Source: Phycisphaerales bacterium (GTDB taxonomy: Bacteria; Planctomycetota; Phycisphaerae; Phycisphaerales; SM1A02). From it: a stretch of DNA of 64,000 nt. Positions 45,539 through 53,689 of this stretch are shown piece by piece (position 1 is the stretch's first letter; every line of letters begins with the position of its first letter). Location of the stretch: NCBI GenBank assembly GCA_022446795.1, contig JAKVBX010000004.1, forward strand, positions 139,503-203,502, written 5' to 3'. The translations under genes and the position numbers were made by a program. The notes under the pieces are model-generated. The model was not told where the DNA came from. It worked only from the letters and a program-made list of their open reading frames with translations, and did not search any database.

Positions 45539-46830
45539 ATTCGGCCAAGCAGCGTCGGCGCCTGGGGCGCATCCTGCTCCTCGAGAACGCGGAAGCAGCG
45601 GAGCGCCTCGGCACGTTCCCCGGCATCGGCATGGAGAATGCCCAATGCGGCATTCGCATCCACGTTGAGCGGATCATGTGACAGGGCCGCCGTGAGACAC
45701 GTCCTGGCCTCGGCCAGATCACCACGCTTCATCGCCAGTTCAGCCAGCATGGTCCAGGCATCCGGCTGGTCTTCTCGCAACGACACGGCTCTTCGAAGGG
45801 TCTTCTCCGCCTCGTCGTGTTCACCGAGCCGGTAGTACTCCCGGCCCAGCCGCGGATAGACCCGGCTGTAGCCCGGGCGAACCTGGAGCGAAGTCATGTA
45901 CGCCGCGATGGCCTGGGCCGAGTTCCCGAGTCGACTATGAAGCATGCCGAGATTGAGGTAGGCCCGGGCGGTCTCCAGGTCCCGCTCGATGCACTGGTTG
46001 AGCGCTTCCATCGCTTCGACATTCCGCCCCCGGTAGCTCTCCACCCAGGACAGCACGATGTAAACCCGACCGACATCAGGATCCAGTTGGATGCATCGCT
46101 GCAGGGCCTCGGCCGCCTCATCCCATCGCTTGAGACGGAAGAGGGAGATGCCCAGGTTGGTGAAGACCCGCCGGGAATCCGGCTGGATGTTCCGGGCATG
46201 CTGAAGCGCGTCGATGGCCTCGTCGTAGTCTCCCGAATCCGCCAGGATCGCCCCGAGGTTGACCCACGCCTGGTAGAAGCCGACGTTGAGGTCCACCGTC
46301 TCCCGCAGTGCGGCGATGGCTTCTTCCGACCGGCCCAGGCGCATCTGGAGATTGCCGAGGTTGTATCGCAGCGGTGGACTCGACGGTCGCAGTTGGCAGG
46401 CCCGTTCGCTGTGCGACAACGCCTCTTCCAACTGTCCCATCTCGCACAGGGCGCAGGCCATGCCCGACCACGCCTCGATCGTGTTGGTATTGATGTCCAG
46501 GGCGGCCCGGAAGGAGCTGATCGCTTCCTCGTGATTCCCGAGTTTCTCCAGGGCGTAGCCGCGAAGGGCGTAGGCCCGGGCCTTCAGGCCGTCATTGGCA
46601 GGCAGCGACCCCAGGCAACGGTTGAACGCCCCCTGGGCGATTTCCCACGAGTCCGACTGGAGCAGTTGCAGCCCGTAGTCGAACCACTTGGCCGCCCCGG
46701 CATCCGTAGACGGCTGGTGCTGCTCAACATCGTTGACGATTCCGTCCCCGAGGAGCGTATCGTCATCCAGGCAGAGGCCCAGCCCGTAGGTGTCCCCTTC
46801 CTTGCGTCGAATCTCATCTGACTGACCCAT
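45526..46830 (-). CDS. Tetratricopeptide-repeat protein
   Basis: 434 residues. At least ten TPR units run from about residue 50 to 410, for example HEEAISSFRAALDINTNT, YDEAIDALQHARNIQPDSR and HDEAEKTLRRAVSLREDQP. No signal peptide or catalytic domain. The start at 46830 (MGQSDEIRRK) is chosen over an in-frame ATG nine bases upstream because a TAGCAT hexamer (minus strand 46840-46845) ends nine bases before it, matching the spacing seen at other genes. Confidence 0.85.
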   Translation of the reverse strand: MGQSDEIRRKEGDTYGLGLCLDDDTLLGDGIVNDVEQHQPSTDAGAAKWFDYGLQLLQSDSWEIAQGAFNRCLGSLPANDGLKARAYALRGYALEKLGNHEEAISSFRAALDINTNTIEAWSGMACALCEMGQLEEALSHSERACQLRPSSPPLRYNLGNLQMRLGRSEEAIAALRETVDLNVGFYQAWVNLGAILADSGDYDEAIDALQHARNIQPDSRRVFTNLGISLFRLKRWDEAAEALQRCIQLDPDVGRVYIVLSWVESYRGRNVEAMEALNQCIERDLETARAYLNLGMLHSRLGNSAQAIAAYMTSLQVRPGYSRVYPRLGREYYRLGEHDEAEKTLRRAVSLREDQPDAWTMLAELAMKRGDLAEARTCLTAALSHDPLNVDANAALGILHADAGERAEALRCFRVLEEQDAPQAPTLLGRIYPE

Positions 46831-46952
46831 GGCAGCCAAATGCTACCATGCTCCGCGTCCTCTCAGAAAGGGGCGGCGACTCCGCAGGCCCCTGCCGAAT
46901 CACCTGCCGTGCCGACAACAGAGGCCGCCCCCCTGTGGATCCGGAGAATTCC

Positions 46953-47153
46953 ATGACCCTGAAGGCCGAGACTCACCGCGCATCGCACTTCTTTGGATGG
47001 CTCTTCCTGCTCGTGGCATTGGCCTCCTGGTGCGTTTTCTTCCTCATCGATGACGGGCAGGTCGCCGAGTACATGTGGTGGCCCGCGCTGCTGGTCGGCA
47101 GCATCAGTTCCATCCTGTTCGGGATGATCTTCTTCAAGGGTCTCTTTGACTGA
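46953..47153 (+). CDS. Small two-span membrane protein (66 aa)
   Basis: Starts at ATG 46953 behind CGGAGAATT. Two hydrophobic helices (about 13-31 and 42-62) are joined by an acidic DDGQVAEYM loop; the short C-terminus is FKGLFD. No known family. The next feature, tRNA-Arg, begins three bases after the stop, so processing of a common transcript is possible. Confidence 0.6.
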   Translation: MTLKAETHRASHFFGWLFLLVALASWCVFFLIDDGQVAEYMWWPALLVGSISSILFGMIFFKGLFD

Positions 47154-47156
47154 ACA

Positions 47157-47230
47157 GCCCCGGTAGCTCAGTTGGATAGAGCACGGCTTTCCTAAAGCTG
47201 AGGTCGCAGGTTCGAGTCCTGCCCGGGGTG
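47157..47230 (+). tRNA. tRNA-Arg (anticodon CCU)
   Basis: 74 bases fold as a standard cloverleaf. The acceptor is GCCCCGG/CCGGGGT with one G-U pair, the anticodon loop TTCCTAA gives CCT, reading AGG codons, and the T-arm is GCAGG-TTCGAGT-CCTGC. Discriminator base G. The 3' CCA is not encoded (TTG follows). Confidence 0.95.
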
Positions 47231-47279
47231 TTGACGGCCACCCCCGCCTGGAGCGAGTGGTCCCGATACCACGAAGTGC

Positions 47280-47702
47280 ATGACCGACATGGACGAGATC
47301 ATCTCGAGGCTGCAATTGGAGCCCCACCCCGAGGGCGGTTTCTACCGCGAGACCTTCCGCAGCGACGCCACCTTGCCGTCCGGGCGGGCCCTGGCGACGT
47401 CGATTCTCTTCCTGTTGCCATCCGGTGTCACCTCGCATTGGCACCGTGTCGATGCGGAGGAACTCTGGATTCACCAGGCCGGTGCGGAACTTGATCTTCA
47501 CGTGGCGGAGGATGGCCAGGCGCCGGTCACGCACCAACTCGGTCCGGGAGGATCATCCAGGCCACAGGTACTGGTCCCACGTTCGCACTGGCAGAGTGCG
47601 CAATCACGGGGCGACTGGACGCTCGCCGCATGCGTCGTGACACCCGGGTTCCTCTTCGAAGGCTTCGAGATGGCACCGGAGGGGTGGTCACCTCCCGGGT
47701 AG
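47280..47702 (+). CDS. Cupin-fold protein of the DUF985 family
   Basis: 140 residues. The typical family N-terminus LQLEPHPEGGFYRETFRS is followed by TSILFLLPSGVTSHWHRVDAEELW, with the metal-type His and Glu residues. LVPRSHWQSA and CVVTPGF(x)FEGFEM form the C-terminal strands. Homologues are small beta-barrel sugar-binding or epimerase-like proteins; the reaction is unknown. It is convergent with glpD, with stops adjacent (47702/47703). Confidence 0.85.
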   Translation: MTDMDEIISRLQLEPHPEGGFYRETFRSDATLPSGRALATSILFLLPSGVTSHWHRVDAEELWIHQAGAELDLHVAEDGQAPVTHQLGPGGSSRPQVLVPRSHWQSAQSRGDWTLAACVVTPGFLFEGFEMAPEGWSPPG

Positions 47703-49271
47703 TCAGGACAGCAGGTACCCCGACGCCAGTTCCTGGAAGTCCTTCGTCTGCTGAGCGATCCAGGACTCGTCCCGACCCAGTTCTCCAGCCATCAACCGAG
47801 CAACGTCCTCGGCACACTCCGACGCCGCGGCCGCATCGAGCAGGAGTGCCCGCGTGCGCCGAGCCAGGACGTCCTCGACCGTCCGAGCCAGTTCGAAACG
47901 CGTCGCATGCACAGCAACACCCCGTGGGTATGGAAGGTGCTCGTGCAGGAGCTCACGCCCGCCATCAACCTCGTCGCAGACGCCCATGACCTCGCCCGCG
48001 TCGGCACCGTAGACCCGAAGCCAGTTCTCGCTGGGCATGGCCGGATCTTCGCGATCAAGCCAGCCACGGAGGTGCAGATCCTCTGTCCGGCATGGTTGCC
48101 GCTCAAGACCCCCCACGTCGATGGCATGGTCCATCACATCGGCAGCCATTCGACGGAACGTCGTCCACTTGCCTCCGATGATGGTCACCAGCCCACCGCG
48201 GGAAACGAGAACCTCGTGCTCCCGCGAGATCTTCTTCGTCGCCTGTTTCTCATGCTTGACCAATGGGCGCAGTCCGGCGAAGACGCTCAGCACGTCACTT
48301 CGTTGTGGATCGCGAGCCAGGTACCGGGCGGCATTCCGAAGGATGAACTCCACTTCCTGGTCGCTGGCCCGGGGTTCGAGGATCGGCTCGGGTGCCTTCT
48401 CGTCAGTCGTCCCGACGAGGCACCGCTCGTGCCAGGGAATCACGAACAGGACGCGACCGTCATCGGTATGCGGAACCATGATCGCCGTGTCGCCCTTGAG
48501 GAACGACTGGTCAAGGACCAGGTGAACGCCACGGCTGGGTTCGACGACGGATTCCGACTCCGCGTCATCCATCCGACGAATCGCGTTGGAAAACACACCC
48601 GTGGCATTGATGACGACCCGCCCCCGGGCCTCATGCGACTGTCCGGTTTCAGCGTCCTGGAAGGACACACCACAGACATGGTCATCATCATCCCGGAGCA
48701 AGCCAGTCACCGGCGAATGATTCACCATGGTCGCCCCGTGATCCATGGCCGTGCGCACGAGCGTCGCACACATGCGGGAGTCGTCGAACTGGCCATCGTG
48801 ATATTCCGTGCCACCATCCAGGCCTTCCGACTCCAGGTTGGGAATGCACTCCAGGGTCTTCTTGGCATTCAGGCTCCTGGACTTGGCCAGGTTCAGCTTT
48901 CCGGCCAGGAGGTCATAGAGCTTCAGGCCGATGCCGTAGAACGGACCCTCCCACCACTTGTATCGCGGGACGACGAACGCGAGATTGGTCACGAGGTGTG
49001 GCGCGTTGTTGTACAGCAGGCCTCGTTCATGCAGCGCCTCTCGCACCAGCGAGATGTTGCCCTGTTGAAGGTACCTCACGCCACCGTGAACCAACTTGGT
49101 GGAACGGCTGCTGGTGGCCTTGGCGAAGTCCACCTGCTCCAGCAGGAGCGTGCGATACCCCCGGGCTGCGGCATCAACCGCTGAGCCGAGTCCACTGGCA
49201 CCGCCACCGATGACGATGACATCCCATGTGCCTTCCGCGGTCGCCTGCTTGATCAGGGTGTCACGATCCAT
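47703..49271 (-). CDS. glpD: Aerobic glycerol-3-phosphate dehydrogenase
   Basis: 522 residues from ATG 49269-49271. FAD motif WDVIVIGGGASGLGSAVDAA, then LLEQVDFAKATSSRSTKLVHGGVRYLQQGN, the hallmark of GlpD, with the C-terminal helical domain (about 390-522) containing EHLPYPRGV. It oxidises sn-glycerol-3-phosphate to dihydroxyacetone phosphate at the inner membrane, passing electrons to quinone. Its start overlaps the glpK stop by 11 bases, so glycerol kinase and dehydrogenase form one operon. Confidence 0.95.
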   Translation of the reverse strand: MDRDTLIKQATAEGTWDVIVIGGGASGLGSAVDAAARGYRTLLLEQVDFAKATSSRSTKLVHGGVRYLQQGNISLVREALHERGLLYNNAPHLVTNLAFVVPRYKWWEGPFYGIGLKLYDLLAGKLNLAKSRSLNAKKTLECIPNLESEGLDGGTEYHDGQFDDSRMCATLVRTAMDHGATMVNHSPVTGLLRDDDDHVCGVSFQDAETGQSHEARGRVVINATGVFSNAIRRMDDAESESVVEPSRGVHLVLDQSFLKGDTAIMVPHTDDGRVLFVIPWHERCLVGTTDEKAPEPILEPRASDQEVEFILRNAARYLARDPQRSDVLSVFAGLRPLVKHEKQATKKISREHEVLVSRGGLVTIIGGKWTTFRRMAADVMDHAIDVGGLERQPCRTEDLHLRGWLDREDPAMPSENWLRVYGADAGEVMGVCDEVDGGRELLHEHLPYPRGVAVHATRFELARTVEDVLARRTRALLLDAAAASECAEDVARLMAGELGRDESWIAQQTKDFQELASGYLLS

Positions 49272-50766
49272 CGGTCGTATCCTCTCCAGCCCAGGCTCGG
49301 GCTCGTTCAACACCTCGGCTCCATCGATCCAGGATCTGCTGCCGGACCGCGTCTTCCATCTCGGGTTCGAATCGGTGATCGAGCGCCCAATGGTCGCCCA
49401 TGGACTCGACGCTGTCGAGTGCTCCAGCCGCCAGTGCGGCCATCGAGGCGGCTCCGAAGGCGGTCGTCTCCAGCATCGTGGGCCGCAACACATGGACATT
49501 CAGCAGATCCGTCTGGATCTGCATCAACTGGTCGCTGGCCGCCGCGCCGCCATCGACCCGGACTTCCTTCAACGGAATACCCGAATCACGCTCCATCGCG
49601 TGCAGCAGATCCACGACGCTGCAGGCCACGCCATCCAGGGCCGCACGAGCCACGTGAGCCGCGGTGCTGCCACGCGTCAACCCGAGGATTGCCCCCCGTG
49701 CCCAGGGATCCCAGTAGGGCGCCCCCAGGCCTGCAAAGGCCGGAACCAGCACCACGCCTCCGGAGTCCGGAACCGTGGCCGCCAGTTCATTGACTTCCGG
49801 CGCCGAATCGATGATGCCCAGGCCATCTCGAAGCCACTGCACCGTTGCGCCACCCATGAATACGCTGCCTTCCAGGGCATAGGTACAGGAACCATCGGAC
49901 GTACTCCAGCCGATGGTCGTCAGGAGCTTGTTCTCACTCATGACCGCCTCCTCTCCCGTGTTCAACAGGAGGAAGCAACCCGTGCCATACGTGCTCTTGG
50001 CCATCCCGGGCTTGACGCAGGCCTGGCCGAAAAGCGCCGACTGCTGGTCACCGATCATGCCGCGGACCGGAATCGATCCACCAAGCACGGTCGTCTCACC
50101 CAGATCGCCACTGCACGGAACCACATCAGGCAGGACGCTGGCGGGGATATCGAAGAGGGCCAGGAGATCATCATCCCACTGGCGAGCGTGAATGTCATAC
50201 AGCAACGTCCGACAGGCATTGCTTTCATCCGTCGCGTGGACCCGACCTTCGGTCAGGTTCCACAGCAACCAGCATTCGATCGTGCCGAAGGCCAGGTGAC
50301 CATCCCTGGCGGCCGCTCGCGCGCCGTCGACGTTGTCGAACAACCACGCCAGCTTGCTGGCGCAGAAGTACGGGTCCAACAGCAGGCCGGTCTTGTCACG
50401 GACCATCTCGTCGTTGCCACCACCACGCCATCGGTCCATGACGTCGGCGGTTCGGCGGTCCTGCCAAACGATCGCATTGTGAATCGGTTCACCCGTTCGG
50501 CGATCCCAGAGTACGACCGTCTCACGCTGGTTGGTGATACCGATGCCCGCCAGCTCAGCGGGTTCGACCCCGGTCTGGCGCAGGACATCCTGCGCCATCC
50601 TGGTCTGCGCCGCCGCGATCTCGGTCGCATCGTGCTCGACCCAGCCGGGCTGGGGGAAGATCTGCTTGAACTCCTGCTGAGCGGTACCGAGGTTCTGGCC
50701 GTTCAGGTCGAAGACGATCGCTCGACAGCTGGTCGTCCCTTCATCAAGTGCAAGTAGTCGTGTCAC
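49261..50766 (-). CDS. glpK: Glycerol kinase
   Basis: 501 residues from GTG 50764-50766, with GGGAGG six bases ahead; this gives the family's normal length and N-terminus TRLLALDEGTTSCRAIVFD. Sugar-kinase landmarks are PGWVEHDATEI, VVLWDRRTGEPIHNAIVWQDRRT, GMIGDQQSALFGQ and the C-terminal ATP region RVDGGAAASDQLMQIQ. It phosphorylates glycerol to glycerol-3-phosphate for GlpD. No glpF or glpR gene is visible next to it. Confidence 0.96.
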   Translation of the reverse strand: MTRLLALDEGTTSCRAIVFDLNGQNLGTAQQEFKQIFPQPGWVEHDATEIAAAQTRMAQDVLRQTGVEPAELAGIGITNQRETVVLWDRRTGEPIHNAIVWQDRRTADVMDRWRGGGNDEMVRDKTGLLLDPYFCASKLAWLFDNVDGARAAARDGHLAFGTIECWLLWNLTEGRVHATDESNACRTLLYDIHARQWDDDLLALFDIPASVLPDVVPCSGDLGETTVLGGSIPVRGMIGDQQSALFGQACVKPGMAKSTYGTGCFLLLNTGEEAVMSENKLLTTIGWSTSDGSCTYALEGSVFMGGATVQWLRDGLGIIDSAPEVNELAATVPDSGGVVLVPAFAGLGAPYWDPWARGAILGLTRGSTAAHVARAALDGVACSVVDLLHAMERDSGIPLKEVRVDGGAAASDQLMQIQTDLLNVHVLRPTMLETTAFGAASMAALAAGALDSVESMGDHWALDHRFEPEMEDAVRQQILDRWSRGVERARAWAGEDTTDGS

Positions 50767-51177
50767 GTGGACCTCCCTACGGGGCATCTTGAGGCGGACC
50801 GCCGACACTGGCAACCAACCGTCGACAAGTTGTCCACAGATTTGGCGGTACGAACATCAACTTCTCGTCAATAAGACGATTCACGACAAGTTCAGTAGCC
50901 AACGATATCTAGCAGGAACTCGACCGGTTGTACGGCGGCCAACTCCGCAACTAACCAGAATCCATGGGCCGATCCGCACCATCCGGTACCAAAAACCGAA
51001 TAAAATGTTTATGCGTGCCGCGGTCCATTGACCGATAACGAGATGGGGCTGGGGAGTTCCCTCGACAGAAAAGCACGCAGAGACTTCCTTCTCTTCTCTT
51101 CCGTCACCTCTGGTCGCCTAGCGGCCGGAGGTGATTTTTCTTGGGAGCGCCTCAACAAGCCACTGCCATCATTGTGT
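50767..51177. other. Non-coding stretch between glpK and the FGE gene
   Basis: About 410 bases, noticeably more AT-rich around 50860-51020 than the rest of the window. It holds the glpK promoter region (leftward), an AT-rich patch at 50991-51014, and a rightward hairpin with T-run at 51104-51139. I see no convincing protein-coding gene. TTGTCCACA at 50831-50839 resembles a DnaA box but stands alone. Confidence 0.5.
51104..51139 (+). terminator. Intrinsic terminator without an upstream gene
   Basis: TCACCTC at 51104-51110 pairs with GAGGTGA at 51128-51134, with extra pairs inside (GG/CC and GC/GC), and is followed by TTTTTC. This is the best rho-independent terminator shape in the window. On the plus strand there is no gene upstream of it: glpK and the FGE gene are both read leftwards. 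It may end a small RNA starting somewhere in 50900-51080. Confidence 0.6.
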
Positions 51178-52239
51178 TTACGGTTCGACCGGCCGTCGGT
51201 CCGACGGACCCTGCTCGTCTGCTGGCTCCGGCGGTGGTCCATTGGCAACGCATCGGAACCCGGTGTGCGACAGGCCGGTATCGATCGCCGTTCCCCGTCG
51301 GGCCGCCACCCGGTAGGCCGTGCAATAGGATTGATGGCACAGGAATGACCCTCCTCGGGTCACTCGCTTGGGCACCAGCGGCTCTGCCGGGTCCCATGAG
51401 GCCTCGGGCCCTGTTGGATTCCTGGTTGGCTCCTGAGCAGCCCTCCGGGCATAGGTATCCGGCCGATACCAGTCCGCACACCACTCCCAGACGTTGCCCG
51501 CCAGGTCGTGAATCCCATACCCATTAGCTGAATAGGAGCCCACCGGGGCGACCCCGGCGTGCCCATCGGCGGCCAGGTTTCGATGGGGAAACTCCCCCTG
51601 CCAGATATTGGCCGGGGTAAAGGCCTCAGAGGGCTTCGTGTCTCCCCAGGCAAACACCTGGTCTTCCAGGCCCCCCCGAGCGGCATACTCCCACTGGGCT
51701 TCTGTCGGCAGCTTCTTGCCCGCCCAGCGGGCGTAGGCCTGGGCATCTTCGAAGGCCATGTGGGTCACGGGCAAGGACTCTCGTCCATTGATTGAACTAT
51801 CCGGCCCGGAGGGGTGCCGCCAGTTGGCCCCAGGCACCCACTGCCACCACTGGCCGACATTGTCCAAGGGGACCGCCTCGGGTGGCGGAATGAAGACCAC
51901 GGCGCCGGGCTGGAGTACCTCGTCCGGGGGCTTGGGCGTACCTGGTGGGACCTGCTTCTTCAGTTCTTCCCAGTCGATGGGCCGCTCGGCCACCGTCAGG
52001 TAGCCAGTCTCTTCCGCGAAGGTCGCGAACTCACCAACCGTCACCTCGTGGACATCCATCCAGAAGCCGTCGACCACGACGGGGTGACGAGGCCCTTCCT
52101 CCGGGGCCTGGGCATTGTTCCGCCCCATGTGAAAGGTGCCCCCGGGGACCCAGACCATCCCCGTCCGATCCAGCTCCGGTTTCGGGGCCGGGGCCGGGGG
52201 TGGCGATTCGAGCAACAGGACCAGGAACAGCCAGAACAT
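51178..52239 (-). CDS. Formylglycine-generating enzyme (sulfatase-modifying factor)
   Basis: 353 residues. A short hydrophobic signal (1-13) and a Pro-rich stretch precede the FGE fold, which starts MVWVPGGTFHMGR. Typical stretches are MDVHEVTVGEFATF, LPTEAQWEYAARGG and DLAGNVWEWCADWY. The C-terminal segment RGGSFLCHQSYCTAYR retains both active-site cysteines (Cys301 and Cys306, five apart as in human FGE), so it should convert a sulfatase Cys or Ser to formylglycine. Many FGE-fold paralogues lack these. No sulfatase gene lies in the window. The export signal suggests it acts outside the cytoplasm. Confidence 0.9.
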   Translation of the reverse strand: MFWLFLVLLLESPPPAPAPKPELDRTGMVWVPGGTFHMGRNNAQAPEEGPRHPVVVDGFWMDVHEVTVGEFATFAEETGYLTVAERPIDWEELKKQVPPGTPKPPDEVLQPGAVVFIPPPEAVPLDNVGQWWQWVPGANWRHPSGPDSSINGRESLPVTHMAFEDAQAYARWAGKKLPTEAQWEYAARGGLEDQVFAWGDTKPSEAFTPANIWQGEFPHRNLAADGHAGVAPVGSYSANGYGIHDLAGNVWEWCADWYRPDTYARRAAQEPTRNPTGPEASWDPAEPLVPKRVTRGGSFLCHQSYCTAYRVAARRGTAIDTGLSHTGFRCVANGPPPEPADEQGPSDRRPVEP

Positions 52240-52327
52240 CGCCTGATCCTACCCCGACTGGAGGGCAAGGGAGATCGTCCCCGGGATCGCCTAAACTACT
52301 GGTTCACCCCAATCGGAGACCAGATCC

Positions 52328-52810
52328 ATGCCCATCGAAACCGGACAAAAAGCCCCTGACTTCGCACTCTACGACGGTGACGGCAACGTCACCAAGCTCT
52401 CGGACATGTCCGGTAGCCCGGTCGTTGTCGCCTTCTTCCCCGCCGCCTTTACAGGCGTCTGCGAGAAGGAACTGTGCACCTTCCGTGACTCCATGAGCGC
52501 CTTCAACGACGTTGGCGCCAAGGTTGTCGGCATCTCGGTGGATTCCCGCTTTGCCAATGCCGCCTTTGCAGCTGCAAACAACCTGACCTTCCCGATCCTC
52601 TCGGATTACAACCGCGAGACCATCACGGCCTGGGACCTGGTCTTCCCCGATCTGGCCGGCATGGCGGGATACGACGTGGCCCGCCGATCCGTCTACGTGA
52701 TCGATGGGACCGGCAACGTCTCCTGGTGCTGGCTGAGTGACTCACCTGGTGACGAGCCGCCCTACGCGGACGTCCAGCAGGCCGTCGCCGCACTGGCACA
52801 GACCAGCTGA
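52328..52810 (+). CDS. Peroxiredoxin (AhpC/TSA family, AhpE/BCP-like)
   Basis: 160 residues. Starts PIETGQKAPDFALYDGDGN; the peroxidatic site is FFPAAFTGVCEKELC, with the Pro-x-x-x-Thr-x-x-Cys motif (Cys about 47) and a second Cys five residues later. GISVDSRFAN and RRSVYVIDGTGNV follow. It reduces H2O2 or organic peroxides in the cytoplasm. GGAGA precedes the start. It is followed by a strong hairpin terminator. Confidence 0.92.
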   Translation: MPIETGQKAPDFALYDGDGNVTKLSDMSGSPVVVAFFPAAFTGVCEKELCTFRDSMSAFNDVGAKVVGISVDSRFANAAFAAANNLTFPILSDYNRETITAWDLVFPDLAGMAGYDVARRSVYVIDGTGNVSWCWLSDSPGDEPPYADVQQAVAALAQTS

Positions 52811-52830
52811 TCAATTCGTTCATCAATTCC

Positions 52831-52866
52831 GCAGACACCCCGCCCTGACCCGGGCGGGGTGTCTGC
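52831..52866 (+). terminator. 14-bp stem terminator of the peroxiredoxin gene
   Basis: GCAGACACCCCGCC at 52831-52844 pairs without mismatch with GGCGGGGTGTCTGC at 52853-52866 around an eight-base loop, 20 bases beyond the stop. Only TTC follows, so the T-run is short. Confidence 0.7.
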
Positions 52867-52883
52867 TTCAGGACCATCGCAAC

Positions 52884-52914
52884 ATCGCCCCGGCACATCA
52901 TGTGCCGGGGCGAT
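52884..52914. terminator. 31-base perfect inverted repeat, likely terminator of the leftward PEP-CTERM gene
   Basis: ATCGCCCCGGCACAT at 52884-52898 is mirrored exactly by ATGTGCCGGGGCGAT at 52900-52914 around a single central base; as RNA it would form a long stem with a small loop. It lies between the two convergent genes, 57 bases past the end of the leftward one, and has no T-run on either strand. Confidence 0.6.
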
Positions 52915-52970
52915 GCCAGAAATCACCAGTTCATTGCGATGTCGATACACGTGCGTGTATCGAACACGTT

Positions 52971-53555
52971 TCAGCGCCGTCGCCGTCGGCTCCAGAATCC
53001 TCCTGCGGCCAGGAGGGCCAGGGCCGAGGGACCGGGAACGGCTGTGACCACGAAATTCAAATCGATGTGGTCATTGAATGGGCCCGTTTCCTGGGCCCAC
53101 CACGTATAGGTTCCAGCACCGAGCGCGCCACTGAATCCGATGGATCCAAGCCCGCCACCGATGTTCTGGAGGATGTCATTCCCCAGGTCAAGCTCACCGA
53201 AGTGGGCATAGCCCAACAGGGTGGTCACGTCCGGGGCATCCGGTGGGGTTGGGAAGACGGAACCCGAGGCCACGGCGATGAACGCCAGGTCATCCTCGGA
53301 CACCCAGTCATCCACGATGATTGCCGAGAGTTGATACCCCTCTTCAATCGTAAACGTCCAATACTCACGATCAGCAGAGACGCTGTCGAATATCACGTGG
53401 TTGTTGACACCCTTGGTGAACATCTGGGTCGGATTCAAGTAATCGCCCGAGAGGTCACCATCGATGGCTTCATCCCACATGAGATCGGCAGACGCCACCG
53501 AAGCAGTTGCAACAACTGCCATCAGGCCTGCTGTGATTGCTGTCAATCTCTTCAT
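52971..53555 (-). CDS. PEP-CTERM-like exported protein (paralogue A)
   Basis: 194 residues from ATG 53553-53555 (MKRLTAITAGLMAVVA). A signal peptide cleaved near SVASAD is followed by a beta-rich acidic ectodomain (WTFTIEEGYQLSAIIVDDW, LLGYAHFGELDLG). A C-terminal sorting signal comes last: VPGPSALALLAAGGFW and a run of five Arg. The usual Pro-Glu-Pro is Pro-Gly-Pro. Predicted to be handled by an exosortase; none is in the window. It is a clear paralogue of the next gene. Confidence 0.82.
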   Translation of the reverse strand: MKRLTAITAGLMAVVATASVASADLMWDEAIDGDLSGDYLNPTQMFTKGVNNHVIFDSVSADREYWTFTIEEGYQLSAIIVDDWVSEDDLAFIAVASGSVFPTPPDAPDVTTLLGYAHFGELDLGNDILQNIGGGLGSIGFSGALGAGTYTWWAQETGPFNDHIDLNFVVTAVPGPSALALLAAGGFWSRRRRR

Positions 53556-53689
53556 TGATCGGCTCTTCCAATCTGGTTCTGTGTGCCTGACAAGTCGTCC
53601 CCCACACACATGCAACCAGGCACTATGTCTCTTCCAAGTTCTTCTCCGTGAAACGTGTCATACGTTTCACATCACGATCACGCTCATGC

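Noticed and set aside
47157-47230. tRNA-Arg as an attachment site for a mobile element
   Set aside because: No integrase, no partial direct repeat of the tRNA 3' end noticed nearby, and the neighbours are ordinary genes.
50831-50839. TTGTCCACA, one mismatch from a DnaA box
   Set aside because: A single box with no cluster, no dnaA/dnaN or gidA nearby; not evidence of an origin.
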